A DNA stretch of 64,000 nucleotides, taken from Chrysoperla carnea. Lineage: Eukaryota > Arthropoda > Insecta > Neuroptera > Chrysopidae. The translations under genes and the position numbers were made by a program. Positions 34,462-46,871 of this stretch are shown here, piece by piece. The DNA lies in assembly GCF_905475395.1 (NCBI RefSeq), contig NC_058340.1, positions 69,790,181-69,854,180 on the forward strand. The letters run 5' to 3'. Each line of letters starts with the position of its first letter. Position 1 is the stretch's first letter. A model generated the notes under the pieces. It did no database searches. It had not been told where the DNA came from and worked only from the letters and a program-made list of their open reading frames with translations.

Positions 34462-36060
34462 CAGTAAATAAGCCGGAAAATACCATCAAATGTGGAAAAG
34501 TGGTGGAACAGCTCCGATTTCAAAAATTTTTTGTGTACGTATTCCTTAGACCTCTAGGAACATTCAGCCGCACTAACCTTGGCATAAGAAAAAAAACTGA
34601 GAAAGTTAGGGTAGTTTTCCCATCCCCAAATTGTAACAGTGAAAACAAATCAATATTTCACCTCAAAAATCGTCTTCCAAGGGTTTTCGAGGTCGCTGAT
34701 CATGAATTCAAGGTTTAAAAACAACTGAAAATGGTTGAAACTCCATTAAAACTACCCCCAAGAAGTGTCAATAATTAAAAAATTTTGAAGATTTTGAATT
34801 TGACCTCAGAAATTGTCTTTCTGCGGTTTTTGAAGTCGTTGATAATGAATTTGAGAGTAAGAAGCAACTGAATGTAGTTCCAAGCCACCCCTAAAAGCCA
34901 CCCCTAGAAGATACAGAGATAAAATTTAAAATTTTTAATCGAATATCGTTTTTCGGGGGGGTTTTTGGCATCGCTGATCACGAATTCAAGGTCAAAAAGT
35001 AACTTGAATGGTTGCAACCCTATTAAAACTACCCCTAGAATGTGAATGATTAAAAAAATTTGAAAATTTTGAATTTTTTTTAAATGTTTATCGTTTTTAC
35101 ATCTGGGGGTAGTTTTTTTGGGCTTGCAACCCTCTTCAGCTACTTTTTGGCCTTGGATTCGTAATCAGCGCCCACAAAATTACCCGAAAGACGATATTCG
35201 AGGAGAGAATTCAAATTTAAAATTTTATCTCTGTCACTTCTAGGGGAGGTTTTAATAAGGATGCTGTGACATTCAGTTACTTTTTGACCTCAAATTCATG
35301 ATCAGCGACTCTTAAAACCGCAGAGAGACAATTTCTGTGGTGAAATTCAGTATTTTCAAAATTAATTTATCATTGACATTTCTAGGGGTAGTTTTAATAG
35401 GGTTGCAACCATCCAAGTTACTTTTTGACCTTGGATTCGTGATCAGCGGCTCCAAAAACCCCCCGAAAGACGATATTCGAGGAACAATTCTAAATTTTTT
35501 TCTCTGTCACTTCTAAGGGTGGCTTTTAGGGGTGGCTTGGGACAACATTCAGTTGCTTCTTGCCCTCAATTCATTATCAATGACTTCTAAAACCAGAGAA
35601 TGACAATTTCTGAAAATTCAGAATTATCAAATTTTTTTTATCATTGTCACTTCTATGGGTAGTTTTAATGGGGTTGAAACAATCCTCCATTGCTTTTTGA
35701 CCTTAAATTTGTGAACACCGAACCTAAAAGCTCCACGAGACAAGATTTCTGAGGCAAAATTTTGAATTTAATAAAGTTTTTGTCTCTATCACTTCAGTTG
35801 CTTTTTAACCTTGAATTCATGATCAACGACCTCAAAAACCCTCGGAAGACGATTTTTGAGTTGAAATATTGATTTGTTTTCACTGTTAATATTTGGAGAG
35901 TTTTGGGGATGGGAAAACTACCCTAACTTTCTCAGTTTTTTTTCTTATGCCAAGGTTAGTGCGGCTGAATGTTCCTAGAGGTCTAAGGAATACGTACACA
36001 AAAAATTTTTGAAATCGGAGCTGTTCCACCACTTTTCCACATTTTCCGGCTTATTTATTG
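34462..36060. mobile_element. 1.6 kb foldback element
   Basis: The ends CAGTAAATAAGCCGGAAAAT and CAATAAATAAGCCGGAAAAT (right end read on the minus strand) open inverted arms alignable for at least 160 bp. They include the region around CGCACTAACCTTGGCATAAG. Both arms continue inward as degenerate units of about 250 bp with landmarks GATCATGAATTCAAGG and ACTACCCCTAGAA, mirrored about a centre near 35100-35250. There is no transposase. The layout is that of foldback-type elements. A target duplication is not clear; ACTA lies on both sides at slightly different offsets. Confidence 0.75.
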
Positions 36061-36767
36061 CACTAACAATGGTTGGACTTAAGCAATTACCTTAGTTGTT
36101 GATACGTTAAAATCATTTGACAGTCAGTCTATATAACTCTAACGTCAATGAAACCAATTCGAAACTAGTTTGAGATAAAAAATTAATTTTAGGACGTCTG
36201 GATTTCGAATATTTCTTTTCGTATTGATATTAGATAAGATTGAAGTTTGCCTGGAACCTGAGACCGATTACGCTTACTGCTTTTACTAGAACACATCGCC
36301 GAAAAAGCTGCGAAAATTGCTGAATTTTCAAATTTTCTAGAAAACGTTGAAATTCTCTCTGACCATAAGACATACAAAAATCGAAGGACGTAATCTCGGA
36401 CATGCGCTAAAAATTGATTAATTACCAATCAAAAAATTATATTTTGTAATAAATTAAACAAAATATTTTGTTTTTCATACAAAATATTTATAAATTGCAA
36501 CATTTCAAAATGACATAAATTAAAAAAATAGACAAAAATATAATTGATTAATATTTAATTTATGATAAATTTTATCAATTGTATGTACAGATAGATATAA
36601 TATTTATTCTATTATTATCAGTTATTGATAAAGCACAGGGGTGGAATTAAGAATTATATAAATAATATTGGGTTTTCCATAAATCAAAAATCAATTTGAA
36701 AAGAATTTAGAACTTCAGTGGCATCTGGTATAGTCTTTGTAATATATTAATTCAATGGATAATTATC

Positions 36768-37085
36768 GATCGTTTAGGAGCTACGATGCCACTGACGAAC
36801 ACAAAGACGCAGAGATAAACACTTTAAAGTTTAAACTTATAACACCCTTTCTTAAATCAATATCAAAGTGATGGTCAAGGACATCAGATGAGATGAAAAG
36901 GCTTTTTAGATAGCTATCTTTTTTCGAGACAAATTTTTAGAAAAAAATTAATTTGAAATTGAAATATTTGAGTTCACTTTGCTCTTTTGAATTATTGTTT
37001 TGAATTACTTATTTATTTTACCAATTCACTTTTCGAAATGAATTGAGCCAGCTTTATTTGACCATTCATTTCCATAGTAATTATT
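36768..37085. repeat. inverted relative of the repeat at 350-660
   Basis: Landmarks shared in opposite orientation are AAACACTTTAAA, ATCAATATCAAAGTGAT, CATCAGATGAGATGAAAAGG and TGAATTGAGCCAG. Divergence is moderate. Confidence 0.5.
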
Positions 37086-37398
37086 TATATATAAAAGTAT
37101 ATGTCATGCCTTTCCAAACTAAATCGATTTTGAAGATGTTCGTCAATTTTTTAGTTTTTTCGTGTACCTAAGCTTGCACTTGAAACATAGCTAAGAATAC
37201 TCTTCGTTCAATTACCAGGCACTACGATGCCACAGGCAGACACCCACTTATAACTTTTTTTAGTTCGGTGGGCTAATAAACATTCAAAATCGGTACAAAA
37301 AATCAAACAGTCCACTCCTTTAGATAAACTCGTAGAATGTATAGAAAATTTGGACAAAATTGTTGTTCGGCTATAATATGTCCATAATATATATATAC

Positions 37399-37603
37399 AG
37401 AGTGTTTCAGTAGAATAGTAAATATTTTAGGAACGTATTCAGAAATGCAAAATAAATATAAAGTTTACATAAGCATGGACCCTATTCTCGGGCATTGGAA
37501 GAATAATGAAAAGGTATCACGCTTGAAAATATAATCCATGCTTATAGATATTGTTTAGTTGAATACGTACCTAAAATATTTACTATTCCTCCTGAAACAC
37601 TCT
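37399..37603. mobile_element. 205-bp MITE with 43-bp inverted ends
   Basis: The left end runs AGAGTGTTTCAG to GGAACGTATTC; the right end, read on the minus strand, runs AGAGTGTTTCAG to GGTACGTATTC. Over about 43 bp only a few bases differ. The interior is short and non-coding. The flanking target duplication is ambiguous (TA on the left). Confidence 0.7.
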
Positions 37604-39582
37604 ATGTGTAGGTAATCTCTACGATGCAATACAATGGGACGCGACGACATGGCAATAAAATAATTTTCCAAATAAATCAATTTGAATATATACACGTATC
37701 TATAATATCGAAATATTTTGTATATACTGATAATATCGTTATATTTTCGTTCCTATATATTTGAATTATTACAAAATTATTGTTTTGCTAAACTATATTC
37801 AATAAAGTATAATTCAAATGACACAATTTATGATTATTAAAAAGCTCTACCTTGTATAGGCGATTCGGCTTACGTAAATTTTACCCAAACATTCCCAAAG
37901 CCTCTAATTTTTTCTTTTTAACTAAAATTTACATTCTATGAAATAGTTTTTCGCGATATTTAATCCATAGTAGGTCTAATTTTCTGGAAAGCACGAAAAA
38001 AGCTCGAGAACAATCGGAAAAAGATAGATTTTCGAGAAAACAGTATTTTTTCCTTTCCATTTGATAACTGATTTTCCGGTCATGGTACATGAGTAATTAC
38101 GTAAGCGAAAGTCGTAAAATTCTACTAAAAAATGGGGGGAAAATGGGAGCTTTATAAATACAACATTCTATACGCGTTTGGAGTTTATTACAAAGCGTCG
38201 CTTTGTGTATATAGAAACCAGTCGCTCTGTATGTATATAACGTTTTTTCTACTTCGAATTTTAATATTAAGAAACATTTTTATACAAATGATTAATTCTT
38301 TTTGAAAATTGTAAATCAGAAAGCCTCTTTAAAATTTACTTTTCTTAATCATCATTCGAGCTAAGAAACAAGCCATGAGATCCACACGAATAACTTCCCA
38401 GCATAATGAAAAGTTATAAAAATTAAATAAATAAAAATTCGACCGAATAGAAATGTGTTAGTTTATATAATTCTAAGTATGAAATAAATTGTTCGATGTC
38501 TTTAGATGGAAAATTCCTGAATGTCCGTATAAACCAACCATTATTTTTGATATTTATGAGCTATGTGAACAGCAAATATAAGCAATTTATGTAGTTTTCA
38601 TATTACTAGGTTTCCCCGAATCAATTTATTAGCATATTATACGCCATGAATAAATAGTAGAGGAAAGGATAATGCAATGCCGCAGGATCAGCGCCACTTG
38701 TTTAAAAGGCACCACTGCGGAAAAGGCTAGGGAGTTGAAAATTATAGATTTATTAGATATCAACTATCAAAGAAAACCATAAACAAAAGATTTAGGTTCT
38801 TTTGAAGAAAACTATCAAAATTAGTCCAGAATACCCATAACAATCCCCTCCTATTAACTTGTAGAATAGTACAGAAAATTGATGACAAAGCGTTCTTTTC
38901 TAGACACGATATTTTGAAATTTGCAGAAAAAAAATATATTATTTTAAATATTGCCAAAACGGCCACTTACAAAAATTGAAAATTTAATCCACAATGCCCC
39001 AAGCATGGGATATTACAAAACGTTATATCATTTACAACAAATTCAGTCTGGCGTTAAAGATTTTTTTCTCGTATCCGGGTGTTGGCATATTCATATCGTT
39101 ACCGCTGGTTTTCGTAATTTATCTCACCATAATTGTCCAAAATCATGAAGAATCCTAGTATTTGTTTGATAACAGATAAAGTATGGTAAATAAAATAATA
39201 GCTAATAATAGAATACTATTATTTAAATGATTACTCGAACTGTCAACATATTTGGTGTACATAAATATGTTGTAATTAAAAATTTTTCATATAATTAATG
39301 ATTTATAAAGAATTTTTGACATTATTGGCGTTGAAAATTCAGTTATACCTATATAATATATGTATTATATATGAATTATTTGTGAATTATAATTTATTTT
39401 TCGTATTGATTTTAACGAATCTATTTTCTGGTTGAACGGAGCCCTTTTCGAACTCATAGAATGTATGAAAAAATGTTGAATATGTTCAAATCAGTTCTCA
39501 TTCTAAAATTCTGCATTTTCCATGAACAGTAGACAGTTAGCTATAGGAAAGTTGATAAAGAATTACATTTTATTACATTACA
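37604..39582. other. AT-rich intergenic DNA
   Basis: No gene or classifiable repeat was recognised. Confidence 0.5.
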
Positions 39583-40720
39583 GGGTATTCTATTTATGTT
39601 AAGCAAAACAAGTTATTACCATTTAAAGCTTTAGCTTTTTCGTCCTTAGCTTTTTCTCAATTTTTTCTGTAAATAAATCCTCTCCCCTCTAATGTTCAAC
39701 CGAATAAACTTCAACACAAATTTGTCCATAATATTTGAAAGTGTTAATCATCTCTCAGATTGACTAGATTATTATATTTTCGGGTCTTTAAATACTTTTA
39801 TGAAAAAAAAATTAACAAAATTCCTATCATATTTTATGTGCTATATGCAATTGTTATTACACATATGTTATACAATTGTCACACTTGACACTCTTTTCAT
39901 AAAATATTTTTATTATAATTTTATTAAATTACAGGGTATTCTATTTATGTTAAGTAAAAATAGTTATTACCGTTTAAAACTTGTAATTCTTTCGATTTTA
40001 TTTTGGAGTAACCTGTAAACGCAATTCATTTGATTATAATTGCCAAAAAAATTCAATCGATTAGTAGACTCTAAATTGAGTCTGTTTTGAAAAACGAATA
40101 AAAGCTTTAAGAATTTACACATTAAAACCGTAAAACGTCAACACAAATTTTTCCATAATATTTGAAAGTGTTAATCATCCTCCAGATTGACTAGAAATCA
40201 TATTTTCGGGTCTTTAAATACTTTTATGAGAAAAAAATTAAACAAAATTCCTATCATATTTTATTTGTTATATGCAATTGTTATTACACATATGTTATAC
40301 AATTGTCACACTTGACACTCATTTCATATAATATTTTTATTATAATTTTATTAAATTACAGGGTATTCTATTTATGTTAATTAAAAATAATTATTACCGT
40401 TTAAAACTTGTAATTCTTTCGATTTTATTTTGGATCAACCTGTAAAAGCAATTCAATTAATCACAATTGCAAAAAAAAATCCAATCGATTAGTAGACTCT
40501 AAATTGAGTTTGTTTTGAAAAACGAATAAAAGCTTTAAGAATTTACACATTAAAACCGTAAAACGTCAACACCAAGTGTTAATCATCCTCCAGATTGACT
40601 AGAAATCATATTTTCGGGTCTTTAAATACTTTTATGAAAAAAAAAATTAACAAAATTCCTATCATTTTTTATTTGCTATATGCAATTGTTAGTACACATA
40701 TGTTATACAATTGTCACGGG
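39583..40720 (+). repeat. tandem array, unit about 428 bp
   Basis: TCAACAC landmarks at 39711, 40138 and 40566 give periods of 427-428. CAGGGTATTCTATTTATGTTAA recurs at 39583, 39932 and 40359. The units share TTTTCGGGTCTTTAAATACTTTT and TTATACAATTGTCAC. The first and last units are partial. A single further unit, with the same internal order, lies at 42256-42545. Short open frames inside are by-products. Confidence 0.8.
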
Positions 40721-41559
40721 ATTTAAGAATTTACACGTTAAAATAAGGTTAACCCTAAAATGATACTTTTATTGTGATCTAGAAATATCGAAGAGCCAGT
40801 AAACTTAAAATCCATTTTTTCTTGACGTTTTCAACTCTGACATTTCATTATTTTTAAATTTTTTTAATCAAATATATAATTTTTCTCTCGATTTTTTACA
40901 AAAAAAATTCATTGTAGACTGTTTTGAAGATTCCCTCGGCTAAAATACAGTTCCCCAAAAAATTTTACGTTAATTTCGGACTTGGATGTTAAATATTTCA
41001 TACATTTCAATAATGTATACATACTAATGTACACATATAATACGTACAATGTTCTCCAATTTAAAATAAAGTAACAAGTTATGTACTGCAAATGTAATCA
41101 TAAATCGCTTGCTATAATTTTTTTTTTCATGTGTTATATTTATATTTTTCCTTCATCCTCAAAGTTGTTGTTTTTTATTGTATATATTTTTTTTTTAAAA
41201 CAACATATCGTGTTTCAAATAACAACATTTTTCCTAACATTATTTTTCTTTTGTATACAAACATAAATAATTTTCACAGCATTATTTTATAGTCCAATGA
41301 AAATAGAAGTTTGACTTGGGATAGAAAATCAACTCATTTGACGAAAGTACAGGATTTTAGACGATCTCGAACCAGTGGTTTTACGAATCCAATTTTTTTT
41401 GAGTCAAACACTTGTGTTTATCAAATTGCGAAACAATAAATATGTTTGTGATTTTCCTGATTTTTTTAAGTAGCCCTTACAAAAATTCCAAAAAATTTAT
41501 AATATTTTTTCACCTCCGATTTGGATGATTAAATATATTTTTACTCCCCGAACTAAAAA
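40721..41559. other. AT-rich intergenic DNA
   Basis: T-rich sequence without a recognisable gene. Confidence 0.5.
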
Positions 41560-41734
41560 AAAAAGGGGATGTTATAAGTTTGACCGTATGTGTGCGTGTG
41601 TCTGTCCGTCTGTGGCATCATAGCACCTACACGGATAAACCGATTTTAATTTTTTTGGTTCGTTTGCAAAGTAACTTATTGGAGAGTATTCTTAGCTATA
41701 TTTCACATGCGAGTTTAGGGTCCAGTACCCGATT

Positions 41735-41960
41735 TTTTTCAGAGAAGCCAATACCATTATTTTCGTAATATTAAATTATCTTTCTTCTGATACCAATTTC
41801 GATTGGTTAACAAATCGATATGTAAATCTGTTCATATCATATGAACAGGTAAGTCAATATTGCTAACTACACCAATCTGTTAACCGATAGAAATCGGTAT
41901 CAAAAGAAAGATAATTTTATTACGAAAATAAAGGTGTTGGCTTCCCCCAAAAAAACCGTT
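41735..41960. repeat. imperfect palindrome, arms about 75 bp
   Basis: The arm with AAGCCAATACCATTATTTTCG and TTATCTTTCTTCTGATACC is mirrored by GGTATCAAAAGAAAGATAA, CGAAAATAAAGGTGTTGGCTT. The centre contains GTTCATATCATATGAAC. It is a small foldback or MITE. Confidence 0.6.
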
Positions 41961-42255
41961 CATGGAACAAATTGATTAAAATTAATTAAATTAAGCATAC
42001 CCATGAACACTTTTCGGTAGAAAAACTATGATAGGAGTGTTAAATTAATCAAATTTCATAAAGAATATGTCTCATCTGATTATCAGATGGGTGAAGATCG
42101 ATCTTATATCAGTAGAATAACATGACATTTTATGGTCTAATTTTATTTGGCTATTTTATTTTCATAAGCTTTTATTTTTTAAAGTTTGCATTTACTATTA
42201 ATAATGTACAATATTTCCTTTTTTTTGCTGAGATTGCTGCAGTAAGTAAACAACA

Positions 42256-42545
42256 AGAACAAATCATTAGCTTTTTCTCTATTTTTTTTCTGTAAATAAA
42301 TCCTCTTCCCTCTAATGTTCGACCATATAAGCGTCAACACAAATTAAAATTTGAAAGTTTTAATCATCCCTAGATTGACTAGATTATCATATTTTCGGGT
42401 CTTTAAATACTTTTATGAAAAAAAAAATTAACAAAATTCCTATCATATTTTATGTGCTATATGCAATTGTTATTACACATATGTTATACAATTGTCATAC
42501 TTTGACACTCATTTCATATAATATTTTTATTATAATTTATCGTTT
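42256..42545 (+). repeat. single dispersed unit of the 428-bp repeat
   Basis: Same landmarks in the same order as the array at 39583-40720, separated from it by about 1.5 kb. Confidence 0.7.
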
Positions 42546-42984
42546 GCCGTTTTGTTCGAAGACAAACGATATTATTTATCGAAAAATATTATACGAAAAT
42601 ATCTTTATATCGAAATAATTTTCGAAATGTAATAAATCAATCAATATGTAACATATTATGATTGTATTGTTTAGCCAGAGCTATGTATTTTAGTTGGAGT
42701 AATGATTTTCTCATACAAAGTTAAATCAAGAGACAGTTTTCTAATTCATGATCATAGTAGATTAGTTTTGAATTAATGTTTACAGTTTACATACTGCTAG
42801 AATTCTATGAGAATTGTAATACATTAAATTTACATTGTAAACAACCAAACGTATGTTAAGATACAGATATCTATGTTTATTATTATTTAACGTTAACTGC
42901 CTTTATCAGATTCGTGTTAGATTGTCCGAATTAACTAGTTCCGACCATAATATAAACAACGTCGTTGAACGTAATTGAATTAAC
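42546..42984. other. AT-rich intergenic DNA
   Basis: Nothing recognised. Confidence 0.5.
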
Positions 42985-43168
42985 CAGTGGCGGATCCACG
43001 GGGAAAGATCGATTTCAAAGCCCGTCCCTCCCGTACGAATTATTAATATGTCATTTTATATAGTTTAACTTCCAAATAAAGGGTTAAAAATTAAAAAAAT
43101 CTTTTAAAAAAGAGGAAAATGATAAAATAATCCCCAACATTCTAGACGAAATTCAGAATCCGCCACTG
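42985..43168. mobile_element. 184-bp hAT-like MITE
   Basis: The ends are CAGTGGCGGATCCACGGGG and, read from the right, CAGTGGCGGATTCTG. The 8 bases outside, GAATTAAC and GAATAACT, are an imperfect 8-bp duplication. CAGTGGCG ends with 8-bp target duplication fit hAT MITEs. Confidence 0.65.
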
Positions 43169-43308
43169 GAATAACTGAAATCCATTCAGAATATTACCTA
43201 GAAGTGATTATGAAAATTTCATTACCAAGTGTTTACCAATCTTTTCAATTTGTATGAATTCATAGAAATGATTTTAATATTTATAGCCTGTAATAACATC
43301 TTCCAATA

Positions 43309-43380
43309 GCCGTGATCGTCTAGTGGTTAGGACCCTACGTTGTGGCCGTAGTAACCCAGGTTCGAATCCTGGTCACGGCA
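43309..43380 (+). tRNA. tRNA-His (GTG), plus-strand copy 1
   Basis: The 72-nt sequence is identical to the minus-strand genes at 11.6-12.0 kb: acceptor GCCGTGA/TCACGGC, discriminator A, anticodon loop TTGTGGC. A T-run about 30 nt downstream can end RNA polymerase III transcription. Confidence 0.95.
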
Positions 43381-43486
43381 ATGTGCAAACATTGTCACGG
43401 TGGAAGTTTAATTTTTAGTTTCTTTTGCTTGGTTATTTTTAACAGAACCATCTTCAGATAAATATATTTTATCATCAATTCCAATA

Positions 43487-43558
43487 GCCGTGATCGTCTA
43501 GTGGTTAGGACCCTACGTTGTGGCCGTAGTAACCCAGGTTCGAATCCTGGTCACGGCA
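43487..43558 (+). tRNA. tRNA-His (GTG), plus-strand copy 2
   Basis: Identical to the preceding copy and 178 bp from it. The spacer (TTTTGCTTGGTTATTTTTAACAG and an AT block) is the complement of the spacer in the minus-strand group, so both groups derive from one ancestral repeat unit. Confidence 0.95.
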
Positions 43559-43669
43559 ATGTGCAAACATTGTCACGGTGGAATTTTAATTTTTATTATT
43601 TCCTTTCGGCTTTCTCTTTTTAAGTAAATAGCATATTGGACTGAATAAAATTTAACATCCCTTTCAAGA

Positions 43670-43765
43670 GCCGTGATCGTCCAGTGATGTTAGAATGCTA
43701 CGTTGTGGGCGTAGTAACCCCACCCAGTGCTGCGTTGTGGGCGTAGTAACCCAGATTCGATTGAT
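43670..43765 (+). pseudogene. degenerate tRNA-His with duplicated anticodon arm
   Basis: It starts GCCGTGATCGTCCAGTGATG, then shows CTACGTTGTGGGCGTAG and a second partial arm GCGTTGTGGGCGTAG 37-38 bases later. The T arm and 3' acceptor strand are damaged, so no cloverleaf closes. The spacer before it matches the repeat unit only in part. Confidence 0.8.
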
Positions 43766-44149
43766 TACTTCCCTTTTTTGGTAAAATTATCACGATTGAA
43801 GTATGCATAGTTTCATGAATTATATTGTATTTATTAGTGTTTGCATATCGATACATATTAGAAATAAATATACGTTTATAATATAGATTTAGTATTATAA
43901 TGTATAATGTATAATGTTTAATGCTCTAGAATTATCGCCTTTGTCTTTAAAGTACGGTACTATCATGCTTAAATTTAATATTTATAAAGCCTATTTTACA
44001 ATATTCTTTATCAATGATCATTTCAGAATTCTAGAAACTATCGAAACTAACTGTTATCCCGGAATCACCCCGAAATAAAAGCTTTTTATTAAAGAACTTT
44101 AGTCTATATCTCAAAAACAACTCATCAAATCGGTAAAAGAACCGAATTT

Positions 44150-44408
44150 TTGTATTTTTTGTGTCAAAATTACAATAAACCAACCTTAAGTAAATTGGAA
44201 AAAATTTGGTTTTTTGTTTTCGATTTGGATAAAAATCATCTCTGACGTTAGGCAAAATATTAAGAATCAGTCATTTTTAAAGTTCTGATTTCAGTTAAGT
44301 ATCTTTAAAAGTGTAACCTTGTATGATTGTGCAGATTTTCAGGAATCTATATTCCTATAAATAACGAAAATATGAGGGTGTCTCCATCTTAAATGCGACA
44401 CATTGTGT
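44150..44408. repeat. truncated copy of the MITE at 45671
   Basis: The right end CATCTTAAATGCGACACATTGTG and the inner block GACGTTAGGCAAAATATTAAGAATC match 45671-46042. No left end is found. Confidence 0.6.
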
Positions 44409-44739
44409 AAAATTATGTAGAGGTTATGATTTGCAAAGCTAAAGAATATTTAACATGCGCAATATTTGACGGATGTGCAGTACGCATGAGCAAATCTCTC
44501 ATCACGCGACTAAAAATGTAACGGTTGACGCGAGTACTGACGAGATTAAGCCGATACTTACTATGGGGTATTGTAAATATGTACTATTTTTGAAAATGTT
44601 ATTTAAATTTCAAGTATTTTCAATTAAATTTTCACATGTTGTACTCACAGAAAATAAAATTAATATATTGTCTTTTGTTTCTACGCATACAGTGGAAAAA
44701 CGAATTTATTAAATCCTTTTATGAATACTTTTAAGTGGG

Positions 44740-45206
44740 GAGCCCATGACAGTAAAACTTCACTTACACGGATTTCGAAAACGATAGGTATACAATATGG
44801 ACTAAGTGTGCCATGGTTTATCCCGGCAGAAATATTTTTTTAATAATTACAAGTATTTTGCACTTTCATGGAAATTAATTTGTAAGAGATCATTTTATTA
44901 CAAATTCTATCTATTTTCAGGAAAATTTGGTGTGACAACTCTTATTGTAGCAGAAAGGTCTGTCATACCGAATTTAAATATATATATATATATAGCCAAT
45001 AAAATTTTACTCTTATTGCGGAATTACTTTTTTTTTTTTAATTTGTATGTTTTGAGTTCTACTTTCGAAATAACTCGGTGTGATAGCTCAAAACTTGACC
45101 AAAATATCTGTCACACCTAGTCCATACTGTACCTATCATTAAATAGTATTGATTCATATGCGAAATTTCGAAATTCGTGTAAGTGCAGTTTTACTGTCAC
45201 GGGCTC
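44740..45206. mobile_element. 467-bp TIR element with GAGCCC ends
   Basis: The left end is GAGCCCATGACAGTAAAACT and the right end, read on the minus strand, GAGCCCGTGACAGTAAAACT. The arms stay alignable for about 85 bp, including TATGGACTAAGTGTG and TATGGACTAGGTGTG. The interior lacks coding signs. The superfamily is not evident because no target duplication stands out. Confidence 0.65.
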
Positions 45207-45670
45207 TAGGACTATTATTTATATTTGTTTTAAAATAAATTATTTTAGATCTAGGGCCACAGTCCTTGAGAATCATTTCAGAATGCCTGACAATTTGATT
45301 ATTTATTGTCAAATACTACATCTGATTCTAGACCAATATTAAAAAATGAATTTTAACTATATGTATATATATTTTCAAAAGAACATTATTATCGCTCATT
45401 CTATTGATTGCGTATAATATAAAATAATATATGGTATGAATTATTTTGTATTAATATTCTCGAATATTCTCAATTAAATCTCAATCGAGAATATTCGAAA
45501 ATGAACCGAGTACAACAAAAGTATGAAACATAAAAGAATCCGTATTCAACGATATTTGTTTTGTTTCTAAAATTAAAGATCATGCGGGCACTCCTTTTGA
45601 AACCAGAAGGAAAATCAACAAAATAAGCAACAAATTTTGTTTGAAATATCTATTTTTGTGTTGGGGTATA

Positions 45671-46042
45671 CAGTGTGTCGCATTTAAGATGAAGACTCTC
45701 TCGCATTTTTGCGTTATTTATTGGAATGTCGATTTGACATGTTGCACAGTTATTCAGGGTGATGAATCACATTTTGTAAGATACTTAACCGAAATCCGAA
45801 CTTTAAACTCATAAAAAAATATTTTAAACAACTTTTTGTAATAGTTTTTTTCGATTTCTATAACCATCTCTGACGCTAGGCAAAATATTAAGAATCGGCC
45901 CTATTTGTCAATTTGTAGTAGGCTGAGTTTAAACTTTTGATTTCGTTACCCATCAACCTATATGACTGTTACAAATTTCAAATTGATATTCCTATAAATA
46001 ACGATAATATGAGAGTGTCTTTATCTTAAATGCGACGCACTG
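45671..46042. mobile_element. 372-bp TA-flanked MITE
   Basis: TA at 45669-45670 and 46043-46044. The ends are CAGTGTGTCGCATTTAAGAT and, read from the right, CAGTGCGTCGCATTTAAGAT, one difference in 20. Tc1/mariner-type by target. Confidence 0.75.
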
Positions 46043-46871
46043 TATTTTATACACACGGTATTATCCTTATGCAAAACATTTATAGGTAGATATGTGTATA
46101 TATTTATAGGCCATGGTATGGTAGGTATATCAAGCCTTCATTGTCGAGTAGGCATGTTTAATTTATTACAATTATGTAAGATTTATTCGACTTGATAATA
46201 CTATCTAAATCATTCAAAGTAATGTCATTCGGTGATCGTGATACAGGCAGTAGCGTAGTATAATCTTATGTCAAGTCTTTTTTTTATCGGGGAAATAGTG
46301 TCCTTTCCAAGACAACTACGCAGACGAGTAATTAGCTATGATGAAATATTTCCAATTTTTGAAGATTTTCTCAGAGGGAGATTTTCTCATTTTCTCTCTA
46401 GGGTCAAAATAACCCTTCATCAAATTCCGAAACAAGGAGGTGTTGAAAATTGCTTGAAAATTTTTCTGTCGGTGATTGAGATAAAAATCATTTTCTAGAG
46501 TGATCCCTTGCGACGATTAGATGAGAGATTTCTAAGATATCGACACGAAATGGGATATTACGAAGCAATTTCTTCAATCGAAATCAGTTTAAGTTCTTAG
46601 TAAATCGTTAATTATAATCGAATTTCTCCTCGACCTATTAAATGATTTAAAATTTATCTATAATATACGTTTTCATCAATCAAAGAAAATTTATTTTAAC
46701 AATTTAATTTTATTATCTACAGACAAATAATTATAAAATGAAAGTAATTAATGGCTAATCTTTAATAAGAAAATAAAGCCTTAAGTGGTCATTTTATAGT
46801 TTTTGGTATTTACAAAATTAAACGTATTATTTAATAAGAGCTTTGAAATTTATTTAAAGTATGTATGAATA
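46043..46871. other. AT-rich intergenic DNA
   Basis: Nothing recognised. Confidence 0.5.
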
